The translations under genes and the position numbers were made by a program. The notes below the pieces were generated by a model. That model was not told where the DNA came from. It searched no databases and was given only the letters and a program-made list of their open reading frames with translations. Shown here piece after piece: positions 52,311-61,340 of a DNA stretch of 64,000 bases (its first letter is position 1; each line of letters begins with the position of its first letter). Origin of the DNA: PALSA-911 sp963743035. Its GTDB lineage: Bacteria; Pseudomonadota; Alphaproteobacteria; Acetobacterales; Acetobacteraceae. The stretch spans positions 62,001 to 126,000 of the forward strand of contig CAVUOB010000017.1 in NCBI GenBank assembly GCA_963743035.1, in the 5' to 3' direction.

Positions 52311-54098
52311 ATGAACCATGTCGCCCCCGCCGTTCTGGAAACCTCCACTGCCGATCAACCGCGCGCTGCCATCAGCCAATGGCTGGGGCGTTTCGAGATA
52401 GCCTTGCGTGCTACGGACAAGGCAGCACTGACCGCCCTGTTTGCGCCGGAATGCCATTACCGCGATCTGCTGGCGTTTTCCTGGACCATCCGTCCGGCGG
52501 AGGGTGTGGGACCGATCACCGATCTCCTGGCCGGGGCGCAGACCAGCATCCAGGCGCGGAATTTCGCTATTGCTGAAGCGCGCACGCCGCCTCGGCGGGT
52601 GAAGCGCCTGGGCATCGAGGTGTTCGAGGGCATCTTCCATTTCGAAACCGCGCTCGGCCGCGGCCATGGCGTGGTGCGGCTGCTGGCGGATGACGCCGAC
52701 CTTGCATGGGTGCTGCATACCTCGCTCGACGAACTGAAAGGCCACGAGGAGAAGCTCGACGCCAGGCGGCCGAGCGGGTCAGCCTATTCCCGCAATTTCG
52801 GTGGTGAGAACTGGCTGGATCAACGCAACAAGGCGCGCGCCTTCGCCGACCGCGACCCGGTGGTGCTGGTGGTGGGCGGCGGGCAGTCCGGTCTGGCGAT
52901 CGCGGCCAGGCTGCGGCAGCTCGACGTGGATACGCTGGTCGTGGAAAAGAATGCGCGCATCGGCGACAACTGGCGGGTGCGCTATCACTCCCTGGCGCTG
53001 CACAACCAGATCGACGTGAACCACCTGCCTTACGTGAAGTTCCCGCCGAGCTGGCCGCGCTACATCCCCAAGGACATGCTGGCCAACTGGCTGGAAATGT
53101 ATGCCGAGATGATGGAGGTGAATTGCTGGACGGAAACCGAATTCCGCGAAGGCAGCACCTACGATCCGGTCAGCCAGAAATGGACCGTGAAACTGCGGCG
53201 CGCCGACGGCACCGAGCGCGTCATGCATCCGCGCCATATCGTGTTCGCCAACGGCACCAACGGCATTGCCCGCATCCCCGACCTGCCCGGGCTGAACGAA
53301 TTTGCCGGCGATGTCATGCACTCGCACGGGTTCAGGAACGGTTCCGCCTGGCGCGGCAAGAAGGCGCTGGTGCTGGGCACCGGCAATAGCGGCCACGACG
53401 TGGCGCAGGATCTGCACAGCCATGATGTGGACACCACCATCATCCAGCGCGGCTCCACCACCGTGGTCAGCATCGAACCCAGCGCCAGGCTGAACTACAC
53501 GCTGTACGAGGAAGGCAATCCGCTGGAAGATTGCGACCTGATTGCCACCGCCACCACCTATCCGCTGATGATCCGCGGCTATCAGGCCGGGGTGAAGCGG
53601 ATGATCGAATTCGACAAGGATCTGATCGCCGGCCTGAAGGCGCGCGGCTTCCAGTACGACATCGGCGAGGACGAGACCGGCCACCAGATGAAATACCGCC
53701 GCCGCTGCGGTGGCTACTACCTTGACGCCGGCTGCTCCCAGCTGATCATCGACGGCGAAATCGGCTTGCTGCAATACGCCAATATCGAGCGTTTCGTGCC
53801 GGAAGGCGCATTGCTGAAAGATGGCACGATCCAGAAGGCCGACCTGCTGGTGCTGGCCACAGGGTATTATTCCCCGCAGGAAGTGATCCGTCGCCTGCTC
53901 GGTGACGAGGTGGCCCATCGTATCGGCTCCGTCTGGGGCATCGATGCGCAAGGCGAGATGGAGAATATGTGGAAGCGCACGGCCCAGGAAGGCCTCTGGT
54001 TCATGGGGGGCGGCCTGACGCAATGCCGCGTCTACTCGCTGCATCTGGCCCTGCAGATCAAGGCAATCGAACTCGGCCTGATATCGAAATCGGCCTGA
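52311..54098 (+). CDS. Flavin-dependent monooxygenase with N-terminal NTF2-like domain
   Basis: 595 residues. An NTF2/SnoaL-like domain at about 20-150 (WLGRFEIALRATDKAALTAL, FAPECHYRDLLAFSWTI), then FAD-binding VVLVVGGGQSGLAIAARLRQ, NADPH-binding ALVLGTGNSGHDVAQDL and the linking HIVFANGTNGIARIPDLPG. Reads as a flavin monooxygenase-like enzyme acting on N or S atoms or ketones; the substrate is unknown. Start taken at ATG 52311 (ATG 52269 possible). Stands alone between the RraA-like and RpiR-type genes. Confidence 0.9.
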   Translation: MNHVAPAVLETSTADQPRAAISQWLGRFEIALRATDKAALTALFAPECHYRDLLAFSWTIRPAEGVGPITDLLAGAQTSIQARNFAIAEARTPPRRVKRLGIEVFEGIFHFETALGRGHGVVRLLADDADLAWVLHTSLDELKGHEEKLDARRPSGSAYSRNFGGENWLDQRNKARAFADRDPVVLVVGGGQSGLAIAARLRQLDVDTLVVEKNARIGDNWRVRYHSLALHNQIDVNHLPYVKFPPSWPRYIPKDMLANWLEMYAEMMEVNCWTETEFREGSTYDPVSQKWTVKLRRADGTERVMHPRHIVFANGTNGIARIPDLPGLNEFAGDVMHSHGFRNGSAWRGKKALVLGTGNSGHDVAQDLHSHDVDTTIIQRGSTTVVSIEPSARLNYTLYEEGNPLEDCDLIATATTYPLMIRGYQAGVKRMIEFDKDLIAGLKARGFQYDIGEDETGHQMKYRRRCGGYYLDAGCSQLIIDGEIGLLQYANIERFVPEGALLKDGTIQKADLLVLATGYYSPQEVIRRLLGDEVAHRIGSVWGIDAQGEMENMWKRTAQEGLWFMGGGLTQCRVYSLHLALQIKAIELGLISKSA

Positions 54099-54495
54099 TC
54101 CGGCCGCCGGGCCTGCGGTCTGGCTGGAGGCAGACGGTCGGCTAGCCTGTCCAGCGCCCCCGACACCGGTGCACCCGACACCGGCGGCGCTGGATGGGGG
54201 CCGCGCCCAACTCAGGTCCGGTTGTCATGCAACTTTCCGGGCTGATGAAGCATGAAGTCACGCCGGGCGCATCGACATGCGGCCGTGATCCGGAGATGTG
54301 CACGTAACCATTCCGGCGATGTCGAAAGCCTGGTTCCGCGTGCTAGGCCGATACGGTTGTTTCCTCGACTTGTTCAAGCTCGCTGCCTGATCCCGCAGGT
54401 CGGCGGGAAAGCCGTTGAGATGGCGACGCCTTTCGGGCGGTCTGCCGAAGAATCAACTGTTGCATGGCCACGAAAGTCATGGAACATTTGGATCC
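54099..54495. other. Gene-free gap upstream of the RpiR regulator
   Basis: 397 bases. Holds a short direct repeat CCCGACACCGG (54159-54169 and 54174-54184). No credible coding region, RNA gene or strong promoter was seen on either strand. Confidence 0.5.
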
Positions 54496-55347
54496 ATGAC
54501 GAAGTCAGTTGTCGAACAGTTGACGATCGCGGCGCGCAGGCTTCCGCCGCGCCTGGCAAGCGCCGCGCGCTATGTCGCGGCGCATCCGTTCGATGCGGTC
54601 ACCACACCGATGCGCGCGCTGGCGCGTCAGACCGGGCATACCCCTGCTACTTTCACGCGCCTTGCGCAGGTGCTTGGCCATACCGGATGGGATGAGCTGC
54701 GCGCGGTGCTGGTCAACCAGACCCGGAGCGAACGTTCCGCCGCGCCGTTCTCCGAGCGCCCGCTGCCGACCTCCGGCGCAGGAACGATCGCGCGCGGCAT
54801 GATCGCGGCCGATGCGGATGCCCTCGCCGCACTGGATACGGAAACGTTGGGATCGGTCGCGGCATTGCTGGAGCAGGCGTCGCGGATCTTTGTCGCAGGA
54901 TTCCGGAGCTGCCATGCGCCTGCGCATCTGTTCTACTACCTCTACAGCCTGTTTCGTCCGGAAGTATCTCTGCTGGGCGCGGCGGGCGGCGTGCTTGACC
55001 TCGAACTCGGCGGCCTGCGTCGCGACGATGCGATGGTGTTGATCTGCTTCGATCCCTATTCCCGCGACCTGCTGCTGACGGCGCAGGCCGCGCGGGCGGC
55101 AGGCTGTTCCATCATTGCCGTGGTCGACCACGAGGATGCGCCGGTCGCCGAGGAGGCGACGCAAGTGCTGCTGTATTCAACGATCTCGCCCGGTTTTTTC
55201 CCCTCGCTTACCGCCTGCACCGCCTTGCTCCAGGCCCTCGCCGCGCTGCTGTACGCACGCGCCGGGCAGAAGGGGCGCGCGCGGCTGAAGCAGGCCGAGG
55301 CCCGCATCCAGGCACATACTGCCTACATTCCGTCGGAAAGGTCCTGA
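54496..55347 (+). CDS. MurR/RpiR-family transcriptional regulator
   Basis: 283 residues. N-terminal RpiR helix-turn-helix (ALARQTGHTPATFTRLAQVL) and a C-terminal SIS domain (ASRIFVAGFRSCHAPAHLFY, DAMVLICFDPYSRDLLLTAQ, GCSIIAVVDHEDAPVAEEAT), the part that normally senses a phosphosugar or other small ligand. Immediately upstream (4 bases) of the aminotransferase and the ABC importer genes, so it probably regulates that operon. ATG 54496 chosen; the frame opens earlier at 54415 without family support. Confidence 0.88.
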   Translation: MTKSVVEQLTIAARRLPPRLASAARYVAAHPFDAVTTPMRALARQTGHTPATFTRLAQVLGHTGWDELRAVLVNQTRSERSAAPFSERPLPTSGAGTIARGMIAADADALAALDTETLGSVAALLEQASRIFVAGFRSCHAPAHLFYYLYSLFRPEVSLLGAAGGVLDLELGGLRRDDAMVLICFDPYSRDLLLTAQAARAAGCSIIAVVDHEDAPVAEEATQVLLYSTISPGFFPSLTACTALLQALAALLYARAGQKGRARLKQAEARIQAHTAYIPSERS

Positions 55348-55351
55348 ACCG

Positions 55352-56683
55352 ATGAGCCGCATGATCCATCGTACCTTGCACGCAACGCCAACCGCGGTGG
55401 TCGGCGGCGAAGGCATCCGCCTGCATCTCGCCGACGGGCGGCAGGTGATCGACGCTTCGGGCGGAGCGGCGGTTGCCTGCCTCGGCCACGGCAACCGCCG
55501 GGTGGTGGACGCAATCGCCGCACAGGCCGGCCGCGTGGCCTATGCGCATACCGGTTTCTTCACCTCGGAGCCGGCCGAGGAACTCGCCGAGATCCTGCTA
55601 GGCGATGAGCCGGGCGGCCTGACCAACGCCTTCTTTGTCAGCTCCGGCTCCGAGGCGATGGAGGCGGCGCTGAAACTGGCGCGGCAGTATTTCCTGGAAA
55701 TCGGCCAGCCCGAACGCTGTCGTTTCATCGCTCGGCGCCAGGGCTATCACGGCACCACGCTGGGCGCGCTCGGCGTCGGCGGCCATGTCGCGCGGCGCGC
55801 GCCGTATGAGCCGATGCTGTCCGATGCCTTCAGCCGCGTCTCGCCCTGTTTCCCCTACCATTTCCGCGGGGAGGGCGAGAGCGACAGTCAATATGTGCAA
55901 CGTCTGGCAGACGAGCTGGAAGCCGAGTTCCAGCGGATCGGACCGCATCGCGTGGCGGCCTTCGTGGCCGAGCCGGTGGTGGGTGCCGCGACCGGCTGCG
56001 TTACTGCCGTGCCGGGCTACTTCCCGGCCATGCGCGCGGTCTGCGATCGTCACGGCGCGCTGCTGATCCTGGATGAGGTGATGTGCGGGATGGGCCGCAC
56101 CGGCACCCTGCATGCCTGGGAACAGGAAGGTGTCACGCCGGACATCCAGGCCATCGCCAAGGGGCTTGGTGGCGGTTACCAGCCGATCGGCGGCATTCTC
56201 GCCGCCGGGCGGGTGATCGATGCGCTGCGGCGCGGTTCCGGCAGCTTCATGCACGGGCAGACCTATCAGGCCCATCCCGTCGCCTGCGCCGCGGCGCTGG
56301 AGGTACAGCGCATCCTGCGCGAGCAGGATCTCGTGGCCAATGTCGCGCGCATGGGCGAGGTGCTGGAATCCTTGTTGATCGAGCGCTTCGGCAACCATCG
56401 CCATGTCGGCGATATCCGCGGTCGCGGCCTGTTCCGCGCATTGGAATTCGTCGTCGATCGCGCGACCAAGACGCCGTTCGATCCGGAGTTGAAGATGAAC
56501 GAGCGGATCAAGCAGGCGGCGTTGGATCGCGGTCTGGGCATCTATCCCTCCGGCGGCACGATCGACGGGGTGCGCGGCGATCATTTGATCATCGCACCGC
56601 CCTATATCGTCACGCCCGAAGAGCTCGGCACGATTGTCGACCGGCTGGGAGAGGCGGTGGACGCGGCGCTGGCGAGCGTGTGA
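55352..56683 (+). CDS. Class III PLP-dependent aminotransferase
   Basis: 443 residues. VIDASGGAAVACLGHGNRRV, SSGSEAMEAALKLARQYF (phosphate cup), RRQGYHGTTLGALGVGGH, ALLILDEVMCGMGRTGTLHA, with Lys270 in AIAKGLGGGYQP as PLP lysine, and FMHGQTYQAHPVACAAAL. Transfers an amino group between an omega-amine or amino acid and a keto acid. Co-oriented with the RpiR regulator and the importer, so it likely handles the imported substrate. Confidence 0.92.
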   Translation: MSRMIHRTLHATPTAVVGGEGIRLHLADGRQVIDASGGAAVACLGHGNRRVVDAIAAQAGRVAYAHTGFFTSEPAEELAEILLGDEPGGLTNAFFVSSGSEAMEAALKLARQYFLEIGQPERCRFIARRQGYHGTTLGALGVGGHVARRAPYEPMLSDAFSRVSPCFPYHFRGEGESDSQYVQRLADELEAEFQRIGPHRVAAFVAEPVVGAATGCVTAVPGYFPAMRAVCDRHGALLILDEVMCGMGRTGTLHAWEQEGVTPDIQAIAKGLGGGYQPIGGILAAGRVIDALRRGSGSFMHGQTYQAHPVACAAALEVQRILREQDLVANVARMGEVLESLLIERFGNHRHVGDIRGRGLFRALEFVVDRATKTPFDPELKMNERIKQAALDRGLGIYPSGGTIDGVRGDHLIIAPPYIVTPEELGTIVDRLGEAVDAALASV

Positions 56684-56774
56684 CGTCGCCCGCGCATCCA
56701 TTCTCAGACTGAGAAATCTGCAACGCATATCGCAGGACTCCGCGTCACGCGGACACCGAGAGAAGGGCTGGCAC

Positions 56775-58010
56775 ATGAGAAGTTCGGGTATTGTCGCGCC
56801 GCTGGGGCGGCGGAGGCTGCTGCGTGGGGCTGCTGGTGGCGCGCTGGCCGGCGCGTTGGCACTGCCGCGCGTGTCGCGCGCCGCTGATGGCATCACCTTC
56901 GGCAGCATCACGCCCAGTACCGGCCCGTATGGTTTCGCTGGAAAGCTGGTGACGAACGGGGCGCAGCTTGCCATCGAGATGGCCGGCGGCAAGGTGCTCG
57001 GCCAGCCGATCCGCTATATCTCGCGCGATGACGAAGGCCGCTCGGCGACGGGCGTGCGCCGGTTGAGCGAAGCGCTCGCCAATGATGACCTGAAGGTTTT
57101 CAACGGCAACTACTCAAGCGACATCGGGCTGGCGGAATCGGCCATCGCCCGGCGCGAGAAGGTGCTGCAATACGCGGCCGGCGGCTCGGAAGATTTTACC
57201 GGGGCGCGTTGCAGCCGCTACACCTTCCAGTGGTCGGCCAACCCGTACACCGCAATGAAGACGGTGATGGACTATGTGGGAAAGGCGCATCCGGAAGCCA
57301 AAACATGGTACACCATCACCGCCGATTACGTATTCGGCCAGGCGCTGCTGAAATACGCCAAGGTCGTCGGCGAGGCCAAGGGCATCTCGTTCGTCGGTAA
57401 TGCCGCGCATCCGCTCGGCGAACGGCAATACACGCAATATCTGACCCAGGCGGTGGCCGCCAAACCGGATGTGCTCTGCTTGCTCGATGGCGGGGCGGAC
57501 GCGGTCACCTGCTTGCGCCAGCTCGCGGGCTTCGGCGCCAAGGACATGCTGGTGGTGGCGCCCTGGGCGATCGAGATCGACCAGTTGCCCGAAGTGCCGG
57601 AGGGCATGCGGGACGGGCTTATTCTCGGCGAGAACTATTTCCATTCGATCGACACCCCCGCCAACCGGACATTCGTCGAGGCGTATCAGAAGAAATATGG
57701 CTCCCTGCCGGGCTACGCGGCGGCCTATGGCTATGACAGCTTCCGCACCGTGCTGTTGGCGATGGAGAAGGCCGGGACACTCGATATCCCGAAAGTGGTC
57801 GCGACGATGGAAGGCATGCATTACGACAGCATCCTCGGTCCAACCAGTATCGATCCGGCCACGCACCAGACAGTGCGGCCGTATTTCGTTGTGCGCGGCA
57901 AGGCGCCTGGCGCCATGAAATCACCCGACGACTATGTCGACGTGGTTGCGACCGGCAGCGATATCCAGCCGCCGGAGCTGAATGCCTGCAAGGGAATCGG
58001 CGAGCTGTGA
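56775..58010 (+). CDS. Branched-chain amino-acid type ABC substrate-binding protein
   Basis: 411 residues. Tat-like signal (RRRLLRGAAGGALAGALALP), then a type I binding fold: ITFGSITPSTGPYGFAGKLV, VFNGNYSSDIGLAESAIARR, TWYTITADYVFGQALLKYAK, DMLVVAPWAIEIDQLPEV. Livk/AmiC-like; may bind an amide, amino acid or urea-type ligand. Begins 91 bases after the aminotransferase; permease and ATPase genes follow. Confidence 0.9.
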   Translation: MRSSGIVAPLGRRRLLRGAAGGALAGALALPRVSRAADGITFGSITPSTGPYGFAGKLVTNGAQLAIEMAGGKVLGQPIRYISRDDEGRSATGVRRLSEALANDDLKVFNGNYSSDIGLAESAIARREKVLQYAAGGSEDFTGARCSRYTFQWSANPYTAMKTVMDYVGKAHPEAKTWYTITADYVFGQALLKYAKVVGEAKGISFVGNAAHPLGERQYTQYLTQAVAAKPDVLCLLDGGADAVTCLRQLAGFGAKDMLVVAPWAIEIDQLPEVPEGMRDGLILGENYFHSIDTPANRTFVEAYQKKYGSLPGYAAAYGYDSFRTVLLAMEKAGTLDIPKVVATMEGMHYDSILGPTSIDPATHQTVRPYFVVRGKAPGAMKSPDDYVDVVATGSDIQPPELNACKGIGEL

Positions 58011-58047
58011 AGGAGCGGCGGCCGAGCAGTCAAGGAGGGCGGCGGCG

Positions 58048-58910
58048 GTGACAGCCTCCCTGCTTGGTGTGCAGCTGGTGAACGGGCTGGCCGTCGGTGC
58101 GCTCTATGGGCTGATGGCGTTTGGCCTGTCGATCATCAAGGGCCTGCTCAACGTGCCGAATTTCTCCCACGGTGCATTGTTTCTTGTCGGCGCCTACGTC
58201 GCCTGGTCGGTGTGCGAGGTGAGCGGCTCCTTCTGGATCGGCCTTCTCGCCGCGGCGATCGTGGCGGGACTGCTCGGCGCGATCATCGAGCGTCTGCTGG
58301 TGCGGCGGCTGCAAGGCGGCGCCTATCTGTTCCAGCTGCTGCTGCTGTTCGGCACGGCGCTGGTGATGGAGCAGACGGTGATCGCCTTCTGGGGCGGGCT
58401 CGGTCGGTCCATGTCCCCACCTTCCTGGCTTGCGGGTGCCGTCGATCTCGGGTTCTCGCGTTCCCCCGCTACCTGCTGTTCACCATGCTCGCCGCCTGCC
58501 TCATGATCCTTGCCGTCTGGGCCTTGATCGAGCGCACGCGGATCGGCGCGCGCATCCGTGCCGGCATCGAGCGGCCGGAAATGGCGCAGAGCCTGGGCAT
58601 CAACATCGAGGCGCTGTTCACCGCCGCCTTCGCGCTCGGCGCCGCCCTGGCAGGTCTGGCGGGGGCGCTGGCTGCGCCGCTGACCGGACTGTCCGTCACC
58701 ATGGGAACGGACATGATGGCAATCGCGCTGGTTGTCGTCGTGCTCGGCGGGCTTGGCAGCATCTATGGCGGCGTCCTCGCCGGTCTGCTGGTCGGCGTGA
58801 TCCAGTCGATGGCGGCCCTTTGGGTGCCGCAGGCCAGCACGGTGGTGATCTACGCGTCGATGATCCTGGTTCTGGCGGTGCGGCCCCAAGGCCTGTTGGG
58901 GGAGCGCTAG
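58048..58910 (+). pseudogene. LivH-type ABC permease, frameshifted near 58465
   Basis: About 287 residues when repaired. GTG 58048 after AAGGAGGG. Helices VNGLAVGALYGLMAFGLSII, VPNFSHGALFLVGAYVAW, LLAAAIVAGLLGAIIERLLV. Near 58460-58466 the frame changes by one missing base: the expected FPRYLLFTMLAACLMILAVW and the EAA-type region (GINIEALFTAAFALGAALAG, VVVVLGGLGSIYGGVLAGLL) follow in the second frame to RPQGLLGER. Otherwise complete, so a sequence error is possible. Confidence 0.85.
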
Positions 58911-58911
58911 C

Positions 58912-59876
58912 ATGCAGCGCAATAATTTGATCGGGGTCGCACTGTTCGCGCTGTGCATCCTGTGCGCGCCGTTTGTATTTCCCTGAGCACCGCGACGGAA
59001 TTGCTGATCTTCGGTCTCACCGCCTCGGCCGCCTATCTGGTGATCGGTGTCGGTGGATTGTTCTGGTTCGGCCAGGCGGCGCTGTTCGGCATCGGCGGCT
59101 ACACCGGCGGCTGGCTGTTGGCGCATACCGATTTGCCGCTGGTCGTCCCCCTGCTGGCCGGCGCCGCGGCGGCGGGGCTGTTCGCCGCGGCCATGGGTGC
59201 GATGTGCGTCCGCCGAAGCAGCATCTATTTCATCATGCTTACCTTTGCCTTCAACCAGCTTGTCTATTACGCGATCTACAGTTGGCGCGATGTCACCGGC
59301 GGGCAGGACGGCCTCGGTGATATCGCGCGCCCGACGCGGCTGTTGCCCTATCTGCCGGGCGTCAATCTCGACCGGCCGCTGAATTTCTACATCCTTGTTG
59401 CCGGCATCGTCTTTGCCTGCTTCCTGGCGCTGCTGTGCATCACCGACAGCCCGCTGGGCCGGGTGCTCAGCGCGGTAAAGCAGAATCCGCGCCGCGCGGC
59501 CTCCATCGGCTACGACATCCACCGCGCGCAAACCCTCGCCTTCGCGCTCTCGGGCGTGTTCAGCGGCATCGCTGGCGTGCTTTACGGCATGCTGTCCTGG
59601 ATCATGCCGATCGACGCGGTGGCCTGGGTGAACTCGGGAAACATCGTGTTCATGGTATTGATCGGCGGACTCGGCTCGATCTTCGGCTCGTTGATCGGGG
59701 CCGCGATCTTCATCCTGCTGCAGGACAGTCTCTCCCTGGTCTGGGATCGATGGCCTCTGCTGTTCGGCCTGATCATCATCGGCGTTGTGCTGTTCCTGCG
59801 CGGAGGGGTGATGGAGCTCGGCGGAATGGCGCGCCGGATCCTGCGCCGCTCCGTGCGGGCGGAGGCACCGCGATGA
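58912..59876 (+). pseudogene. LivM-type ABC permease, frameshifted near 58984
   Basis: About 321 residues when repaired. ATG 58912 gives MQRNNLIGVALFALCILCAP then FVFP and a stop (TGA at 58984-58986). One C appears missing in TTTCCCTGAG; adding it gives FVFPLSTATELLIFGLTASA and the rest to 59876, including WFGQAALFGIGGYTGGWLL and VLIGGLGSIFGSLIGAAIFI. All other features are intact. ATG of livG overlaps its stop. Confidence 0.85.
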
Positions 59877-60616
59877 CCCCGCTGCTCTCGGTCTCCGGTC
59901 TCGGCAAGGTCTTTGGCGGACACCACGCCGTGAGTGACGTGACGCTCGATGTCGAGGCCGGCGCGCTGGTGTGCATCCTCGGTCCGAACGGCGCGGGCAA
60001 GACCACGCTGTTCAATTTGCTGACCAAGGATTTGCAGCCGAGTTCGGGGACCATCCGGTTCGAGGGGCGCGACGTGACGGCCCTGCCGCCGCACGGCGTC
60101 GCCCGGCTCGGCATCGGCCGGTCGTATCAGATCACCTCCGTCTTCCCCGAACTGAGCGTGGAGGACAATGTCTGGATCGCCGCCTATCGGCAGGACCACG
60201 CCGGGCGGCTGGTGTTCTGGCGTGGCGCGGCGCGCTATCGCCGATCGGAAGCGCGCATCCAGGACCTGCTGGAAACCGTGGGCCTGCTGCATCTGCGCCA
60301 CGTGGCGGCGGGCGCCTTGTCCTATGGCGACCAGCGGCTGCTGGAGATCGCCATCACGCTCGCCACCGAGCCGCGCCTGGTCCTGCTCGACGAACCGACC
60401 AGTGGCCTGTCGCAGGAGGAGACGCGCCGCGTGGGCCGGCTGATCCGCATGCTCGCCGCCAGCGTCACGGTGGTCATGATTGAGCATAAGATGGATGTGG
60501 TGATGGAAATTTCCGACCGGCTGGTGGTGATGAATCGGGGCCGGGTGATCGCCGACGGCACGCCCACCATTGTGGCAGCGGACGAGGCGGTCAAGGCCGC
60601 CTATTTCGGGACCTGA
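59873..60616 (+). CDS. LivG-type ABC ATPase
   Basis: 247 residues. Walker A GPNGAGKTTLFNLL, Q-loop YQITSVFPELSVEDNV (RSYQ variant, usual in LivG), signature LSYGDQRLLEIAITLA in place of LSGGQ, as often in LivG, Walker B LVLLDEPTSGLS, H-loop MIEHKMDVV. Energises the LivHM permease. No frameshift seen. Confidence 0.9.
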   Translation: MTPLLSVSGLGKVFGGHHAVSDVTLDVEAGALVCILGPNGAGKTTLFNLLTKDLQPSSGTIRFEGRDVTALPPHGVARLGIGRSYQITSVFPELSVEDNVWIAAYRQDHAGRLVFWRGAARYRRSEARIQDLLETVGLLHLRHVAAGALSYGDQRLLEIAITLATEPRLVLLDEPTSGLSQEETRRVGRLIRMLAASVTVVMIEHKMDVVMEISDRLVVMNRGRVIADGTPTIVAADEAVKAAYFGT

Positions 60617-60622
60617 AGGCGC

Positions 60623-61318
60623 ATGCTCGACATCGAGGACATCCATACTTTCTATGGTAACAGTCACGTATTGCACGGCGTGTCGCTGACGGTGAACGAG
60701 GGCGAGGTGGTGGCGCTTCTCGGCCGCAACGGCGCAGGCAAGACCACGACCCTGCGCTCCATCATGCGCCTGACGCCGCCGCGCGCCGGGCGCGTCAGCT
60801 ATCGCGGCCGCGATCTGGCCGCGGTGCCGACCTACGGCATTGCGCGGGCAGGCATCGCCTATGTTCCGGAGCATCGCGATCCGTTCTCCCTGCTGACGGT
60901 GGAGGAGAACCTGATGCTGACCGCCAGCCCGAATTCGCGCTGGAAGCTCGACGATGTGCTGCGCTGGTTTCCCGGGCTCGGCGGATTGATGTCGCGCAAG
61001 GGGAACCAACTTTCCGGCGGGCAGCAGCAGATGATGGTGATCGGCCGCGGCCTGCTGACCGGGCCGGACCTGCTCCTGCTCGACGAGCCTTCCCAGGGCC
61101 TCGCACCCGTGGTGGTCAACGCCGTGCTCGACATGCTGCGCGACCTAAAGCGCCAGCGCCTGTCGGTGCTACTGGTGGAGCAATCCATCCGGGTGGCCCT
61201 GGAACTGGCGGACCACGTCTATGTGCTGAACAACGGCCGCGTGGTGCTGGAAGGCGATGCCGCCGACCTGCGGCGGGACCCGGAACGCGTGGAGCAATAT
61301 GTGGGCGTCAGCGCATGA
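60623..61318 (+). CDS. LivF-type ABC ATPase
   Basis: 231 residues. Walker A GRNGAGKTTTLRSI, IAYVPEHRDPFSLLTVEENL, signature LSGGQQQMMVIGRGLL, Walker B LLLLDEPSQGLAP, H-loop LVEQSIRVA. Follows LivG after six bases. Intact. Completes the importer SBP-LivH-LivM-LivG-LivF. Confidence 0.92.
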   Translation: MLDIEDIHTFYGNSHVLHGVSLTVNEGEVVALLGRNGAGKTTTLRSIMRLTPPRAGRVSYRGRDLAAVPTYGIARAGIAYVPEHRDPFSLLTVEENLMLTASPNSRWKLDDVLRWFPGLGGLMSRKGNQLSGGQQQMMVIGRGLLTGPDLLLLDEPSQGLAPVVVNAVLDMLRDLKRQRLSVLLVEQSIRVALELADHVYVLNNGRVVLEGDAADLRRDPERVEQYVGVSA

Positions 61319-61340
61319 CGCGGACAGGAACGAGCGAAGC